A DNA stretch of 64,000 nucleotides from Siphonodentalium dalli. Its lineage: Eukaryota > Mollusca > Scaphopoda > Gadilida > Siphonodentaliidae. How positions within the stretch are numbered: position 1 is the stretch's first letter; every line of letters begins with the position of its first letter. The stretch is from NCBI GenBank assembly GCA_032622095.1, contig CP136064.1, forward strand, positions 5,697,512-5,761,511. The letters are read 5' to 3'. The notes under the pieces are model-generated. The model was not told the origin of the DNA. It worked only from the letters and a program-made list of their open reading frames with translations, and did not search any database. Below, piece after piece: positions 23,553 through 35,775 of the stretch. A program made the position numbers and the translations under genes.

Positions 23553-26427
23553 TCAATCGTTTTGCCTGATTTTCCATTCTGGTTGTGACAGCCCTCATGT
23601 TGAGTCATGTGTTTGGTAATCCCCCCCCCCCCACCCAATGAGTATGATCACTGCTATTCAATCGTTTTGCCTGATTTTCCATTCTGGTTGTGACAGCCCT
23701 CATGTTGAGTCATGTGTTTGGTAATCCCCCCCCCCCCACCCAATGAGTATGATCACTGCTATTCAATCGTTTTGCCTGATTTTCCATTCTGGTTGTGACA
23801 GCCCTCATGTTGAGTCATGTGTTTGGTAATCCCCCCCCCCCCCCCCCCACCCAATGAGTATGATCACTGCTATTCAATCGTTTTGCCTGATTTTCCATTC
23901 TGGTTGTGACAGCCCTCATGTTGAGTCATGTGTTTGGTAATCCCCCCCCCCCCCCCCCCCACCAGTGTTCGCGCTGGACCGAAAAAAACTTTAGCCAAAA
24001 GTTTAGCCAAATGAAAATTTTATTAGCCAAATGAAAAAAACTTTAGCCAAATGTTTTTTGGCCAAATTAAAAAAAACTTTGGCCAAATTAAATCACCGTT
24101 TTCTGGTCGGTTCACAATTAATGACTAAAACGTAAAATCTAACAGACACAGGTAAAATACACAATAATTGAAACAATTTTGATGAACTAGAAGTATTTTT
24201 ATATATATCATTTATTACAAATTTATTAATCTTTATGTGAAAGAGTGATTTGGGGGGGGGGGGGGGGGGGGGGGGGGGGTAACCCGGGATTGTCCTTCTT
24301 AATGTAATTATTTTTTGGTTTTATATCAATATCTTTTTTTTAAATCATTAAATATTTATCCAAGGATAAATATTTAAGTGACATCTGGAAACTAATAACT
24401 TAATATTGTTACGCCATTATCAAATTACAATCTGTCATAAAAGCATGCATATTATTTTGACTGTATCGGTATTGACGACAAATAGCCACAACATATCTGT
24501 CGTGATTCACATTTGGCTGATTAAGCTATTGTCTTACACTTGGTGCTCATAAACCTCGACCGTCATAAATACAATGTCATCATATACATGCATTGTGCAG
24601 GCGCGCCGTGAGTGATCAGACAGACAATGGGCTGAATGGGGGATTAGGGGATTAAATGTAAAAATTAATAATGACCTTTTGCTGCTTCGCGCAGGGTGAC
24701 ATAATCTTTCTCCAGATTAAAACAGCCTGTTACGAACAAATTGCTTATATACCGGCGTCAATGCACTTTACAAAACATAGCTTTCTTCACATTGTCATAA
24801 TTCAACCTTTGAATGTCCGTCTTGTGAAAACTAAAGATGATTGCATATCACTTTGTGATCGCTTGGTTGGTTGATAGAGTTGTCGATCGGGGTTCCCTTT
24901 GTACGATATTTCATAAGTACGAAAATAATGAAATACATTCGTCACCTAACTTCGTCTTGAATGTCGATCTATTGAGCGCTTTTATTAATTAGCTTTCTGG
25001 CTCCATGCTTTCAGTCTCCATTTGGGTTCAAAAAAAGTTTAGCCAAAAGTTTAGCCAAATGAAATTTTTATTAGCCAAATTCGAAAATATTAGCCATTGG
25101 CTAATTTGGCTACCGACAGCGCGAACACTGCCCCCCACCCAATGAGTATGATCACTGCTATTCAATCGTTTTGCCTGATTTTCCATTCTGGTTGTGACAG
25201 CCCTCATGTTGAGTCATGTGTTTGGTAATCCCCCCCCCCCCCCCACCCAATGAGTATGATCACTGCTATTCAATCGTTTTGCCTGATTTTCCATTCTGGT
25301 TGTGACAGCCCTCATGTTGAGTCATGTGTTTGGTAATCCCCCCCCCCCCCCCCACCCAATGAGTATGATCACTGCTATTCAATCGTTTTGCCTGATTTCC
25401 ATTCTGGTTGTGACAGCCCTCATGTTGAGTCATGTGTTTGGTAATCCCCCCCCCCCCCCCCCCCCCCCCACCCAATGAGTATGATCACTGCTATTCAATC
25501 GTTTTGCCTGATTTTCCATTCTGGTTGTGACAGCCCTCATGTTGAGTCATGTGTTTGGTAATCCCCCCCCCCCCCACCCAATGAGTATGATCACTGCTAT
25601 TCAATCGTTTTGCCTGATTTTCCATTCTGGTTGTGACAGCCCTCATGTTGAGTCATGTGTTTGGTAATCCCCCCCCCCCCCCCCACCCAATGAGTATGAT
25701 CACTGCTATTCAATCGTTTTGCCTGATTTTCCATTCTGGTTGTGACAGCCCTCATGTTGAGTCATGTGTTTGGTAATCCCCCCCCCCCCCCCCCCACCCA
25801 ATGAGTATGATCACTGCTATTCAATCGTTTTGCCTGATTTTCCATTCTGGTTGTGACAGCCCTCATGTTGAGTCATGTGTTTGGTAATCCCCCCCCCCCC
25901 CACCCAATGAGTATGATCACTGCTATTCAATCGTTTTGCCTGATTTTCCATTCTGGTTGTGACAGCCCTCATGTTGAGTCATGTGTTTGGTAATCCCCCC
26001 CCCCCCACCCAATGAGTATGATCACTGCTATTCAATCGTTTTGCCTGATTTTCCATTCTGGTTGTGACAGCCCTCATGTTGAGTCATGTGTTTGGTAATC
26101 CCCCCCCCCCCCCCCCCACCCAATGAGTATGATCACTGCTATTCAATCGTTTTGCCTGATTTTCCATTCTGGTTGTGACAGCCCTCATGTTGAGTCATGT
26201 GTTTGGTAATCCCCCCCCCCCCCACCCAATGAGTATGATCACTGCTATTCAATCGTTTTGCCTGATTTTCCATTCTGGTTGTGACAGCCCTCATGTTGAG
26301 TCATGTGTTTGGTAATCCCCCCCCCCCCCCCACCCAATGAGTATGATCACTGCTATTCAATCGTTTTGCCTGATTTTCCATTCTGGTTTTGACTGCCCTC
26401 ATGTTGAGTCATGTGTTTGGTAATCCC
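23553..26427. repeat. C-tract tandem repeat (~105 bp, ~16 copies) interrupted by a hAT-like element
   Basis: The unit is about 94 bp of conserved sequence (acccaatgagtatgatcact ... gttttgcctgattttcc ... catgttgagtcatgtgtttg gtaat) plus an uninterrupted C run of about 11 to 28 bases that differs in almost every copy. About four copies precede and about twelve follow the insertion at 23963-25130. Conserved units with length-variable C runs imply rapid slippage at the tract. Confidence 0.93.
23963..25130. mobile_element. hAT-like non-autonomous element (1168 bp)
   Basis: Left end CAGTGTTCGCGCTGGACC and right end, reverse-complemented, CAGTGTTCGCGCTGTCGG. It is flanked by a perfect 8-bp TSD, ccccccac (23955-23962 and 25131-25138), created inside a C-tract repeat unit. 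Subterminal TTTAGCCAAA/TTAGCCAAAT motifs recur at both ends. It is related to the element at 18680-19263 (TTTTGCCAAAT there). The middle has a 28-base G run (24252-24279) and no convincing protein. Confidence 0.92.
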
Positions 26428-26512
26428 CCCAAAGAGTATTACATACTCAACCTTCATACATGTATTGACATAGATTTAATTTAATAAATATAATTTTAAT
26501 TTATTTTTGCAG

Positions 26513-26587
26513 AAATGAAAGGCGAGTTGGAGGAACTGATGGCAGATATTAAAAAGACAGCAAATAAAGTTAGGGGGAAACTAAAAG
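26513..26587 (+). CDS. STX1: Syntaxin-1, internal exon (Hb helix region)
   Basis: 75-bp exon bounded by tttttgcag and gtacgt. After two bases completing the previous codon it encodes MKGE-LEELMADIKKTANKVRGK-LK and ends with one base of the next codon. This is the signature of neuronal syntaxin (animal STX1 about residues 84-108, with LEELM.DIKKTANKVR.KLK nearly invariant). Syntaxin-1 is the plasma-membrane t-SNARE that pairs with SNAP-25 and synaptobrevin in synaptic vesicle fusion; this segment is part of the N-terminal Habc bundle that folds back on the SNARE motif and binds Munc18. Exons for residues 1-82 are not in the window. Phase and boundaries join exactly to the exon at 35776. I recognised this from memory of the family, without an alignment search. 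Confidence 0.95.
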
Positions 26588-26722
26588 GTACGTTTTGAAC
26601 TACGTGATATACCTACAAAAGGGACTACAATGCTTGTAACCTCTTGTGAAAATATAGTTCCAAGTTGGCACTTTAATAAACTGTTAACAAAACGTTAATT
26701 ATAGTTTCATAAATTTGTGATA

Positions 26723-27412
26723 TTAGGCCAAAACAAAAAAAGGTTTTGGTTCTCAGGCCTTGCCGCATTGAATAAAAAGGGCCGCATTAGGCCTTTTTAT
26801 TGCAATGCCTGATGTTATGACAAAAAAACTTAAGAAAAATAAATTTGAAAAAAACAATTTTTATTTTTTTTATTTTTTAGTTTAGCAACATGTCCATAGC
26901 AGATATGTGTTGAATATTAGTGTGCATTGAGCTCTAACATGTAATGTGTTAAAAAGTGACTTGCAGGCTTACAACATGAAGTAGATGACTACAATTAAAA
27001 AAATGATTAGGTGATCCTCATGCTCTTCTTACAATTAGTCATTGTGAACAACTTACACTAATTGTAACTTTATACAATTGAAAGGCACAGGACTAAATAA
27101 AGGATCACATATTAAAATGGGGAGGTATCAGTTTTTAGACAACAATAACAGTAGTTAATGTCAGGGGCATTATATATTGTTAGGTAATCCCAGTCATACA
27201 CTGGTAGTACAATGTCATTTTTATATAAGACTAAATGAGTTTATATGCATAACAGTTCCATCTACCTTTCTGGTTATTACTAGACAGAGGAAGGTATCTT
27301 TGTCCATGCTTACTATGCGCAGAAAAAAATAAAAAATAAAAATCAAACCCTCCCTCATTGATTTGAAGAAAAAAATTGCCCGAGAACCAAAACACTTTTT
27401 TTTTTGGCCTTA
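26723..27412. mobile_element. TIR element F (~690 bp), class unknown
   Basis: Left end TTAGGCCAAAACAAAAAAAG followed by gttttggttctcaggc. The right end is complementary: gcccgagaaccaaaac then ctttttttttggcctta. A related fragment is at 18050-18215. The interior is AT-rich and shows no coding potential. Confidence 0.65.
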
Positions 27413-29685
27413 TATAACCAAAAAAAATTTCTTCAGAAAAATTCTTTTATTATACACTTTTGCCAAGTAATAGAACTAATGTACTGAGTTGCCGTGGGGT
27501 CAACGGAGGGTTGAAGTGTTTAAAATTTCTTCGATTGGTGTAAGTTCTAACTTTCTAATATTATTATTATCTGGTAGGATCATTGTATAAACAAAATACA
27601 CACGTATTGTTTCTGAATACCAAATTAACACTAACCCTGGGATTGATGATTTACTGCAGTCACTAAAGCCCATGCAGTATAATTTATCAATCCCACTCGT
27701 GGTATCAAGTTGGCATGATCATATAATAAAACACTTATTGCATGGTTTCGAGGTTGACATGAGGATTTATAAACCCTTGGAAGTTAATATTCAACTCAGT
27801 CGGTGAATATTAACTTACATATGGAACTTTTGAATATTCATGACTTAATTCCATATATGGAAATGCTACTCCAGAACTTTGACCTGTTGCACTAAACCCA
27901 TGGATGGATCCAATATACCGTCGCATTGATCAGTGCTATAATGTCGTAACCCACATTTTCAACTTTCCGAGAAAATGAAGGTTGAAGTTTTCAGTCAGAC
28001 AACATTTCTCCTAATACTGACAAAGTATGATGTATTGTTGTATTTATCCCAATGAAAACTGACATTAGCTGTCCACTGAACCACATATTGTTTCTGTTTA
28101 CTCCCTCGTTTTCTTTTAAAAAGCAATATCTTGTTTGGAGATACGACCTTTTGCGTGGTATCAAGTTGGCATTCGAAACACTACATGTGTATTCTATATT
28201 TACACTAAATCTGGTAATAATTGTAGCAGCTTTTCATGCTGGCATACATGTACTACCAGAATACTCACATATATATTTTGACACATGATCCTTTTCAGTA
28301 TTTACTCCAATTCAAACTACTGCTCTTGATACTAAAAATCTCTGTGTCATTTACATGTATGCCAGTTCACCAGGTTGAAATTTAGAAATTTTATTATGTT
28401 CCACGGAATAAATGAAACTAATGCAGAGCAATTAGAATCGATATGCTATAAAAACCACCTAGTATTTGCATAACTCCAATTTGTTGTTCGGTGTGTGCAT
28501 AATAGCCTTTAATCTGGAGGTTGCACTCACTATTACCAATAAGTTTTAAGTGTTATGAATTTGATTCACTGGGAGGACCAAGTCTGAGTTTAGTGTGCCT
28601 GTCATTGGCAGAATGAGGTCCCCAGAGGGTGAATTTAATGACATTCTCCCGCATAATGGGCTAGCATCACTAAATTCACCCTATGGGGACCTCATTCTGC
28701 TTAGGCATCATCTTCTCTGGAAAGTTTTATTATCAAATTTCTATAGAAACTTCTTCACATAGATTTTATTTCTTTTTTATTTAGGTTTTCTATATCTTCA
28801 AATTGACAGACGACACATTGAATAGTCAAGTACCCAGCAAGCCTTGAAGTAGGGTGTCTGTCATTTGCAGAATAGCGGGCTAGCATCACCAAATTCACCC
28901 TCTGGGAACCTCATTCTGCTGAGGTGTAAGCAGAATGAGGTCCCCAGAGGGTGAATTTTGTGATGCTAGCCCGCTGTGCACTATAGGGTTACTAAATTCA
29001 CCATCTGGGGTAGGGCTGGGCGATATTTCAATATATTGACTATAGTTGGTTTGGAAAAGGAAAACCGTATTGAAACCGTGTGTAAAGTAAATATTCAATA
29101 TAATGCAACCGCAATGTTATCGCCTCATAAGGCGGTTTCAAATTGACCACTGATTGAAAGCAGCCTTTACCGGTCGCTTCTGAGTCTCCATTGTCTTATC
29201 TTATGGTAACCAATGGCGACAGACATGTACATTGACAGCGACTGTTGTATTTTTGGCTGAATTAGAGCGATGGAGTATCTTCTTCCAAATACAATCTGGT
29301 AGCGGTGTAACTTCACAAGAGCGATACCTCATCCAAACTTTTGCATCCCTGCGACAAGTTGTGACTAAAGTTAACATATTAGTGTTCCTTGCCAAGAATT
29401 TGGACAAATAAACTTACGAACTGCATTATTGTATTACTGTTCAATGATCAATTATGATTATCTTGTTCCCATGTTCAATAGTTAATTTAAAAATGTTCGT
29501 AATTTAACGTGTGTGATAAACCGCAGACAGCCCAAAATGAACCATCTCAGCCCAATTCCATAGGTCCTCTATTAATCTATGAGCATGTGCTTTGCTATGT
29601 ATGACATAACGAGAATGTGCATCGCATGCTGATGTCTCATTAAGTAAACAAGGAAGTAATCAGGACATCATGAGCCTGTAATTCA

Positions 29686-29937
29686 TTAACCCTTTACCCA
29701 ACAGAACGGCCCTGTGCCAATGCATTCTCTTATATATGTGAGTCGACCATAGGTCGCCTCGCATATATAACAGAATGCATTGGCACAGGGCATAACTGTA
29801 ACCATCACAATGTGGTCAATGAACCGGTTCCAATGATATCCATATTTGTATGGTGTTATTGAGACAGACCGAAGATATTTTAGGCTGTTGAAGCTTTATT
29901 TGGGGGTTTTTGGCCGGTTTGTTGGGTAAAGGGTTAA
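29686..29937 (+). mobile_element. piggyBac-like MITE, family A, copy 3 (deleted, 252 bp)
   Basis: TTAACCCTTTACCCAACA and TGTTGGGTAAAGGGTTAA ends with one hairpin cassette instead of two. The AT-rich spacer and second cassette are gone, consistent with deletion between inverted cassettes. Confidence 0.85.
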
Positions 29938-30145
29938 GTCGAATCCGAAGCGATGTCTTCTAAACAAGGAAGTAATGAGGGCATCGTGAGCCTGTAATTC
30001 ACTCAATGTTGTTGCAAACTCAGGATGACAGGAACTTTATAGAATATTGGCATCTGCCATTCGGAGAATAGTTTATCATTTACTGCGATATTGTTTACAA
30101 TTTTAAATCCCTTATAACAAACACCTGGAATGTTATAACTCTTGT

Positions 30146-30400
30146 TTAACCCTTTCAGTGCCCTAATTTACAGTCTGTAGAGTGCCAGGGCCGATAAAAA
30201 TCTGGCACTGAATGAGTTAAAGAATATAAGAAAAAATTATTAAAATTGTAATAAATAATAACAAATGATGAAAAATTGATAGGCCAATGCATTCCTTATA
30301 TATGCGAGGCGACTTATGGTCGACTCGCATATATAAGAGAATGCATTGGCACAGGGTGTATGGGTTGATACAAAAATCGGACTTGGCACTAAAAGGGTTA
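30146..30400 (+). mobile_element. piggyBac-like MITE, family B, copy 2
   Basis: TTAACCCTTTCAGTGCCCTA at the left and TTGGCACTAAAAGGGTTAA at the right, with a single hairpin cassette and the family B tail gtatgggttgatacaaaaat. Confidence 0.83.
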
Positions 30401-31373
30401 AAATGTGATTTCATGTTGTATCTTTCACTAGTAAAATAATACTCAATAAAACCTTATATTGTGGTGTTATTTTGGAAAAATCGCGGTTTTTATAAAGGTC
30501 AATACCGCCCAACCCCAGTCTGGGGACCTCATTCTGCAAATGACAGGCACACTAAACACAGACTTGGTCCTCCCAGGAGGACTGCAGAATGAAATAGAAT
30601 ATTCTAATGCAGATTTTTTTGTAGATAGTTCAGACATCATTTATGAAATTGGATAAAATGTCATATAATTACCATTATATGCCGTAAAATTCCATGTTCT
30701 ATTATTTAGATATATGGAAAATTCCACTTTGTTCTCTAATTCCGCCAGGGACTATTATTAAGCACTTGAGTACCCACACACTACTACACAAACAGTGATA
30801 ACTCCTCCCCTTTTAACAGGCAATTACTGCTTGAATATTATCATACAAATATGCGAACATCTTGACACAAGTCAATTTTTCCGGCAACTGTTGCATTAAA
30901 TTCTGATCACTATCATGTGTCTATTGACTTCTGGATGTTGAAGCAGTCTGTGTTGGCTTTCAGATTCTAATGAATAAGAGAATGAAACGTAATTTTCCAA
31001 AGTGTCTAAAAATCAATAAATGTACCGTCATGATTGAATGAGTGTCGCGGTTGTCGAAAGCAATTGAATTAAAGCGATCAAGAGTGAGCGGTGATGTAAT
31101 AACATTGTATCACTCTAGCTGTCAACACGCGATGCATTTCGATTGCGATTGGCAGGTGAATTCGACTTCTTCTATAGGTCGTGCAGCGCCATCTGTGATT
31201 GGTTTTGTAATTGTAGAATTATTCCTTGCCCACAGGTGTGACGAGTCTGACACTTATGACATGAATATGACGTCTAAATCAATATCGAAATCATTACGTA
31301 GACATGATATTTTGATTTCTTGTGTTTATTAACTTAACTTGATGAAGTCATGCTGAGATATTTTGACAAGCCT

Positions 31374-31773
31374 TTAACCCTTTACCCAACAAACCGGCCA
31401 AAACCGGCCAAATAAAGCTTCAACAGCCTAAAATATCTTCGGTCTGTCTCAATAAAACCATACAAATATGGATATCATTGGAACCGGCTCCTGGACCACA
31501 TTGTGATAGTTACAGTTATGCCCTGTGCCAATGCATTCTCTTATATATGCGAGTCGACCATAGGTCGCCTCGCATATATAAGAGAATGCATTGGCCTAAA
31601 AAAAATCTTTTTTTAACACTTTTTACCATTTTTTCTTACATTCTTTAACAATTTTATAATTTTTAATGTGTTAAGCCAATGCATTCTCTTATATATGCGA
31701 GGCGACCTATGGTCGACTCGCATATATAAGAGAATGCATTGGCACAGGGCCGTTCTGTTGGGTAAAGGGTTAA
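31374..31773 (-). mobile_element. piggyBac-like MITE, family A, copy 4 (400 bp)
   Basis: Reverse orientation relative to copies 1-3: TTAACCCTTTACCCAACAAA then ccggcc repeats, then two inverted hairpin cassettes, ending TTGGGTAAAGGGTTAA. Full length. Confidence 0.87.
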
Positions 31774-31879
31774 CCCCTCATTACTGAATTGATTCTTCCA
31801 ACTCAGTTATAAAAGTATACATTTGAATGATAGATTTAAAGACCCACTTAATTGTTGAGTCGCTGATTACTTTTTATGT

Positions 31880-31959
31880 TTACCCATACCATAGTATGGT
31901 AAACATAGTGTCGTTGCCCGGATTGACCACTCGTCGTTAGTCCGTCCGTCCGTCCGTCC

Positions 31960-31997
<38 letters not shown>

Positions 31998-33440
31998 AGA
32001 CACTTTACGCATGGTGCGATAACTGAAATATTATCTATCTGATCGGAACCAAATTTAGTATGTAAGTTTCTTGGCCCAAAATACAGATCGAGTTCGAATA
32101 TGGATTTGATCGGAATTTTATTTACGGAGTTATGGCCCTTTTTCGACTTAGAATTCACGAATTCTATGATAACTAAAAAAAAATGATTTGATCAGAACTG
32201 ATCAGAACCAAATTTGGTATGTCAGTTTCTCCACCTAACATACAGTTCGAGTTCGAATATGGGTTTGATCAGATTATTTTTAATGGAGTTATGGCCCTTT
32301 GACATAGAATTAATGCATGCTTCAATAAATCTACTAGTTTTCATCTGATAGGAACCATATTTGGTATGTGAGTTTGTCAACTCAAAATACAGATCGAGTT
32401 TGAATATGGGTCAGATCCTGTTTTTTATACCAGAGTTATGGCCCCGTTTTAACTTAGAATTGAACAGATTTGATATTTGCTTGCAACATATAACCAGAAG
32501 CAGCTTATAATTAACTGTGGTATCTGTGAGAAAGAGACTAGAGTTAAACTCTATTATTGATAATGAAATCTGATACTCACTGCTGCTAGACATCTGTTTA
32601 TTGCATTTCCATAGTGTGTGGACCCTGTTGGCTCAGGACTCCCAGGCAGCTCTTTGTCAGATTTAGGCTGCCTATCAATGCATTGTTCAAGTGACATACA
32701 GTCCCCTAATTTTATAGAGTTAAAATTGTTAACCCTGGTCATCAATTTTATGCTTTTGTATATTTTTCATGTAGTCATTCTCCTATTATATCCCATTCGA
32801 TTGTACAGTATGGACTTTTGTAGTTAAAATGAACCCTTCTCAACATTCCTGATACTTAATAGAATTGAGATGTATGTAAATTTGGTATGTGAGTACATAA
32901 TGCGATAACTCAAACATTTTCTATCCGATCGGAACCAAATTTTGTATATGGGTTTCTCAGCCCAAAATACATATCGAGTTTGAATTTGGATTTGATCCGA
33001 GATTTTGTTACAGAGTTATGGCCCTTTTTCCACTCAGAATTAACACATTGCCATAACTCAAACATTTTTTATCTGATTGGAACCAAATTTGGTATGTGAG
33101 TTTCACACCCCAAAATACTGAGTGAGTTGAATATGGGTTTGATCCGATTTATTTTAAAGGAGTTATGACCCTTTTTTGAAAGAATTATTATTTTTTTTTA
33201 CTTTTATAATAATAATAAAAAAAATGTCATTGACTCTTTCATTTGTTTTCATTTAGATATTGATGATTATGATACAAGTTGATAAAATGGTTCCCAATGT
33301 GTCCAAATTTTTTTTAAAAACTAACATCATTATAACTCTGCCAATGGTACCCCCGAATCACCACACCAAATTTGTTTAAATCGGTTCAAAATCATCGCCA
33401 AGGGATGGGTTAACATCTGCCGATCGTGATCGGCCTCTCG
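31880..33440. repeat. Decayed ~155-bp repeats and a (GTCC)n(GTCT)n microsatellite
   Basis: Five or more diverged copies of a unit containing gatcggaaccaaatttggta, cccaaaatacagatcgag and gttatggccctttttc (starting near 32030, 32190, 32330, 32880 and 33040), preceded by a GTCC/GTCT run at about 31941-31998. Single decayed copies also occur at 37980-38020, 38270-38410, 45220-45400, 54430-54640 and 55380-55530. 32454-32880 interrupts the series with unidentified sequence. Apparent ORFs here are chance. Confidence 0.75.
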
Positions 33441-33777
33441 TTTTATAGTCCCTTGATATACAGTTTAAAAACAATCTATGACATCAAATATTAAAATACA
33501 ATAATTCATCACCATTTGAAGCATCTGCCTCCGAAAATGCCGATAGAGAAATAAAAAACAGCTGAAATCATATAAAGTTTAACCCCCTTTTGGCTCCCAG
33601 AATGCATCAGAATTCAAACTAAAAATGTATTTTCAATGGAAGGGGAATAACTATATATTAAGATTTTGAGTTATTCCCCCTCCATTGAATGTAATTTGAA
33701 CTACAATCCAGATGAAAAAAAACACATCAGTAACTCGACAAAAACAATATGTTCACAGTTTATTACACCGAATAAGT

Positions 33778-33779
33778 TG

Positions 33780-33813
<34 letters not shown>

Positions 33814-34180
33814 GTTTTTATATAGCGCTTTATCCCATATGGCCCAGAGCGCTTACATTCCTACTAGTACCCTGCCCTCTATCATACGTGATATACATAC
33901 ATCTATACACACCACATACCTATAGATATACACATACATCAAAATAATTAAACAACATCTGAGGTAACTTCCCCATAGTGAGCACAGAATAATTCACTCT
34001 TTAACAACGTTTTGAATTCGGTCAGAGAGTTTGCAAATCTTGTGTCGTGTCTCGGTGAGTTCCAAACGTTTGGCGCATATGAATCAAATGCTCTATCGCC
34101 ATAAGTTTTTTAATTTTTTGATGGAATATCCATTAGAGCTAGTGCCTTTGACCTCAGATTCGTAGGTGGAACATACATAC
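33778..34180 (-). pseudogene. LINE reverse-transcriptase C-terminus, 5'-truncated, with 3' tail
   Basis: On the - strand, one frame from 34175 to the stop at 33948-33950 reads YVPPTNLRSKAL, one in-frame stop, then YGDRAFDSYAPNVWNS, FANSLTEFKTLLKSELF and a short tail. This matches the end of many LINE ORF2 proteins (LRS...GDRAF...AP.LWN.LP...R...SL..FK..LKT.LF). Downstream comes gtaagcgctctggg and ataaagcgctatataaa, a 3' UTR motif known from L2/CR1/Rex-type LINEs, ending in an (ATT)n run at about 33778-33812. The upstream part is frameshifted or lost. It is a dead copy. Confidence 0.85.
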
Positions 34181-34813
34181 TTAAAAGTTTATCAAAATAT
34201 TGAGGCAATACAGGGAGAATACTTGAACTAGATTCTGATTTTTTATAACAGAATAACGCACACTTGTAGTAATACAAATACTTGCCATGATCACATCTAT
34301 TTTCCAGTTGTTATAAATTTTTCGCACAGTGAAATAAACGGTCTTTATTTCTACCATGCCGTGCAAATGGCTGTTCAGTGTTTGAAACCCAAACATCGTG
34401 TTAAAATTTGTATCCTTTTATGACTTTATTGCGTCTTTCTGGAACATATAATGTTCTTAGAAAGGTATGTTTGTAGTATTTCAATAATTATAGGCATCAC
34501 TGACATGGAACAACTGAGCATTGTTCAGACAATGTTTTCTATGGAGTGGTACGGTCGATTTGATTCAGATTTTTGCCGATGTTAGTAGAATGCTACGTTC
34601 CTCCAGTTGGCATAATGCCCGAATACTAACTTAACATTTTAATGCACCTGAACAAGTCCATAATATGTCTTTAAATTGCCACTCGAGCCTTTTACTTATA
34701 TTATTTTTGTGAAATATAACAAATTACAGAGTAAATCAAATTGTTCAATAAAAAAAATTATTCTGTCCTTGAACAATACAAACCAGTCAATAATGTCATT
34801 GGTGACGTCAACT

Positions 34814-35281
34814 TTAACCCTTTGAGTGCCAGGGGCCGATCTCATCGGCCCTAATTTACGGTCTGTAAAATCGGCCCTAAAAAATAAAAATAAATTGTTT
34901 TGTTTTTTTGGTTGAATTTTTTTGGGTATACTTAAGCATGCTATAGCGAATTTAAAAACAAACTGGATAAAACCTTAGGGCATGTTATAACTCAAAACTA
35001 TCACCAAGTATTCATAGTAATAATTTTGATGCCCATGAAAAACGTAAGATTCCCTGGCACTATTAAAACCTACAAAATAAGTCTGTTATAAATATAAGAA
35101 AAAATTATTAAAATTGTGAAAAATTGTAAAAAATAATAACAATTGATGAAAAATTGTTAGGCCAATGCATTCTCTTATATATGCGAGGCGACCTATGGTC
35201 GACTCGCATATATAAGAGAATGCATTGGCAAAGGGTATATTGGTTTGATACAGAAATCGGACCTGTCACTCAAAGGGTTAA
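34814..35281 (+). mobile_element. piggyBac-like MITE, family B, copy 3 (long form, 468 bp)
   Basis: TTAACCCTTTGAGTGCCAGG and CACTCAAAGGGTTAA ends. The long form adds gggtatacttaagcatgcta and gatgcccatgaaaaacgtaa between the left end and the single hairpin cassette; the same insert is in the copy at 43942. Confidence 0.87.
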
Positions 35282-35421
35282 CAGAAAATTTCTTCACAAA
35301 ATTATGCGGTATAGTCTACATAAATCACACGTTTGTTCAAATAAAAAAAACGATATTAACCTAAATATCAGTATATTACAAATTACAATTTACAATCTTC
35401 AGAGTGTGCAATAAACAGAGA

Positions 35422-35591
35422 ACAGTAATGCCCTAATTAATGGACCCCTTAACCACAGCAGAATTATCGCTAACTTTTCAGGATTTAGTCGGAAATATGG
35501 CTTGTTGCCATTCATCGGAAAGCTCTCCCCGAGAGCTTTCCGATGAATGGCTTACAGGCTTAAAGGGGGCATTACTTAGGGCATTACTGTA
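35422..35591. mobile_element. Family D palindromic MITE, internally deleted
   Basis: acagtaatgccctaattaat at the left and gggcattactgta at the right, with the central gctctcc/gagagctttccgatgaat palindrome intact. Most of the right arm is deleted. Confidence 0.82.
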
Positions 35592-35775
35592 GTTGTGTGA
35601 AAATTTTAACGTTATTGCACGCATTTGTCGTGAGGTAAAACTCGAATCTACAGTTCTCTTTTTACCGTCGCACCACAACAAACTCGCGCAATAATGTTAA
35701 CCAGTTCACCCACTTGTCACACACTTGTGTCGTTCTAATTATTATTTCATCCATTTTTTTCTTGCTCGTTTACAG

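Larger units (their letters stand above)
29011..30517. mobile_element. hAT-like element with TAGGGCTGGGCGATATT ends (1,507 bp)
   Basis: Left end TAGGGCTGGGCGATATT; right end reverse-complemented TGGGGTTGGGCGGTATT. Flanks atctgggg (29003-29010) and gtctgggg (30518-30525) match 7 of 8 bases, consistent with an 8-bp TSD. Removing it rejoins the family E sequence caccatctggggacctcatt. It holds the family A MITE at 29686-29937 and the family B MITE at 30146-30400. No intact transposase; a short - strand ORF at 29201-29407 is unconvincing. Confidence 0.8.
28566..30582. mobile_element. Family E-type foldback complex with nested insertions
   Basis: Outer ends are complementary: tgggaggaccaagtctg and gtttagtgtgcctgtcat at the left, and atgacaggcacactaaacac and agacttggtcctccca at the right. 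Inside are further family E modules (28844-29010, containing caagccttgaagtag and gaggtccccagagggtgaat) and, splitting one of them, a hAT-like element at 29011-30517 that itself hosts two TTAA MITEs. The order of insertion is therefore E, then hAT-like, then A and B. Confidence 0.8.
26588..35775 (+). other. STX1 intron (9,188 bp) full of nested elements
   Basis: Bounded by gtacgt and cgtttacag. It contains TIR element F, a nested E/hAT/A/B complex, a family A MITE, decayed ttatggcccttttt repeats, a LINE 3' end, a family B MITE and a family D MITE. Stretches with nothing recognised are 26588-26722, 27413-28565 (apart from foldbacks near 27640-27700 and 27779-27816), 30583-31373, 33440-33777, 34181-34813, 35282-35421 and 35592-35775. 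Confidence 0.9.

Noticed and set aside
16453-26512. Possible upstream syntaxin exon (FFEQVEEIR...KRKHSAIL region)
   Set aside because: Read through in all frames by eye for the family motifs; none found, so the preceding exon is taken to be outside the window.
31042-31332. 96-codon + strand ORF
   Set aside because: No recognisable domain, no support from context, within the size expected by chance in an intron this long.
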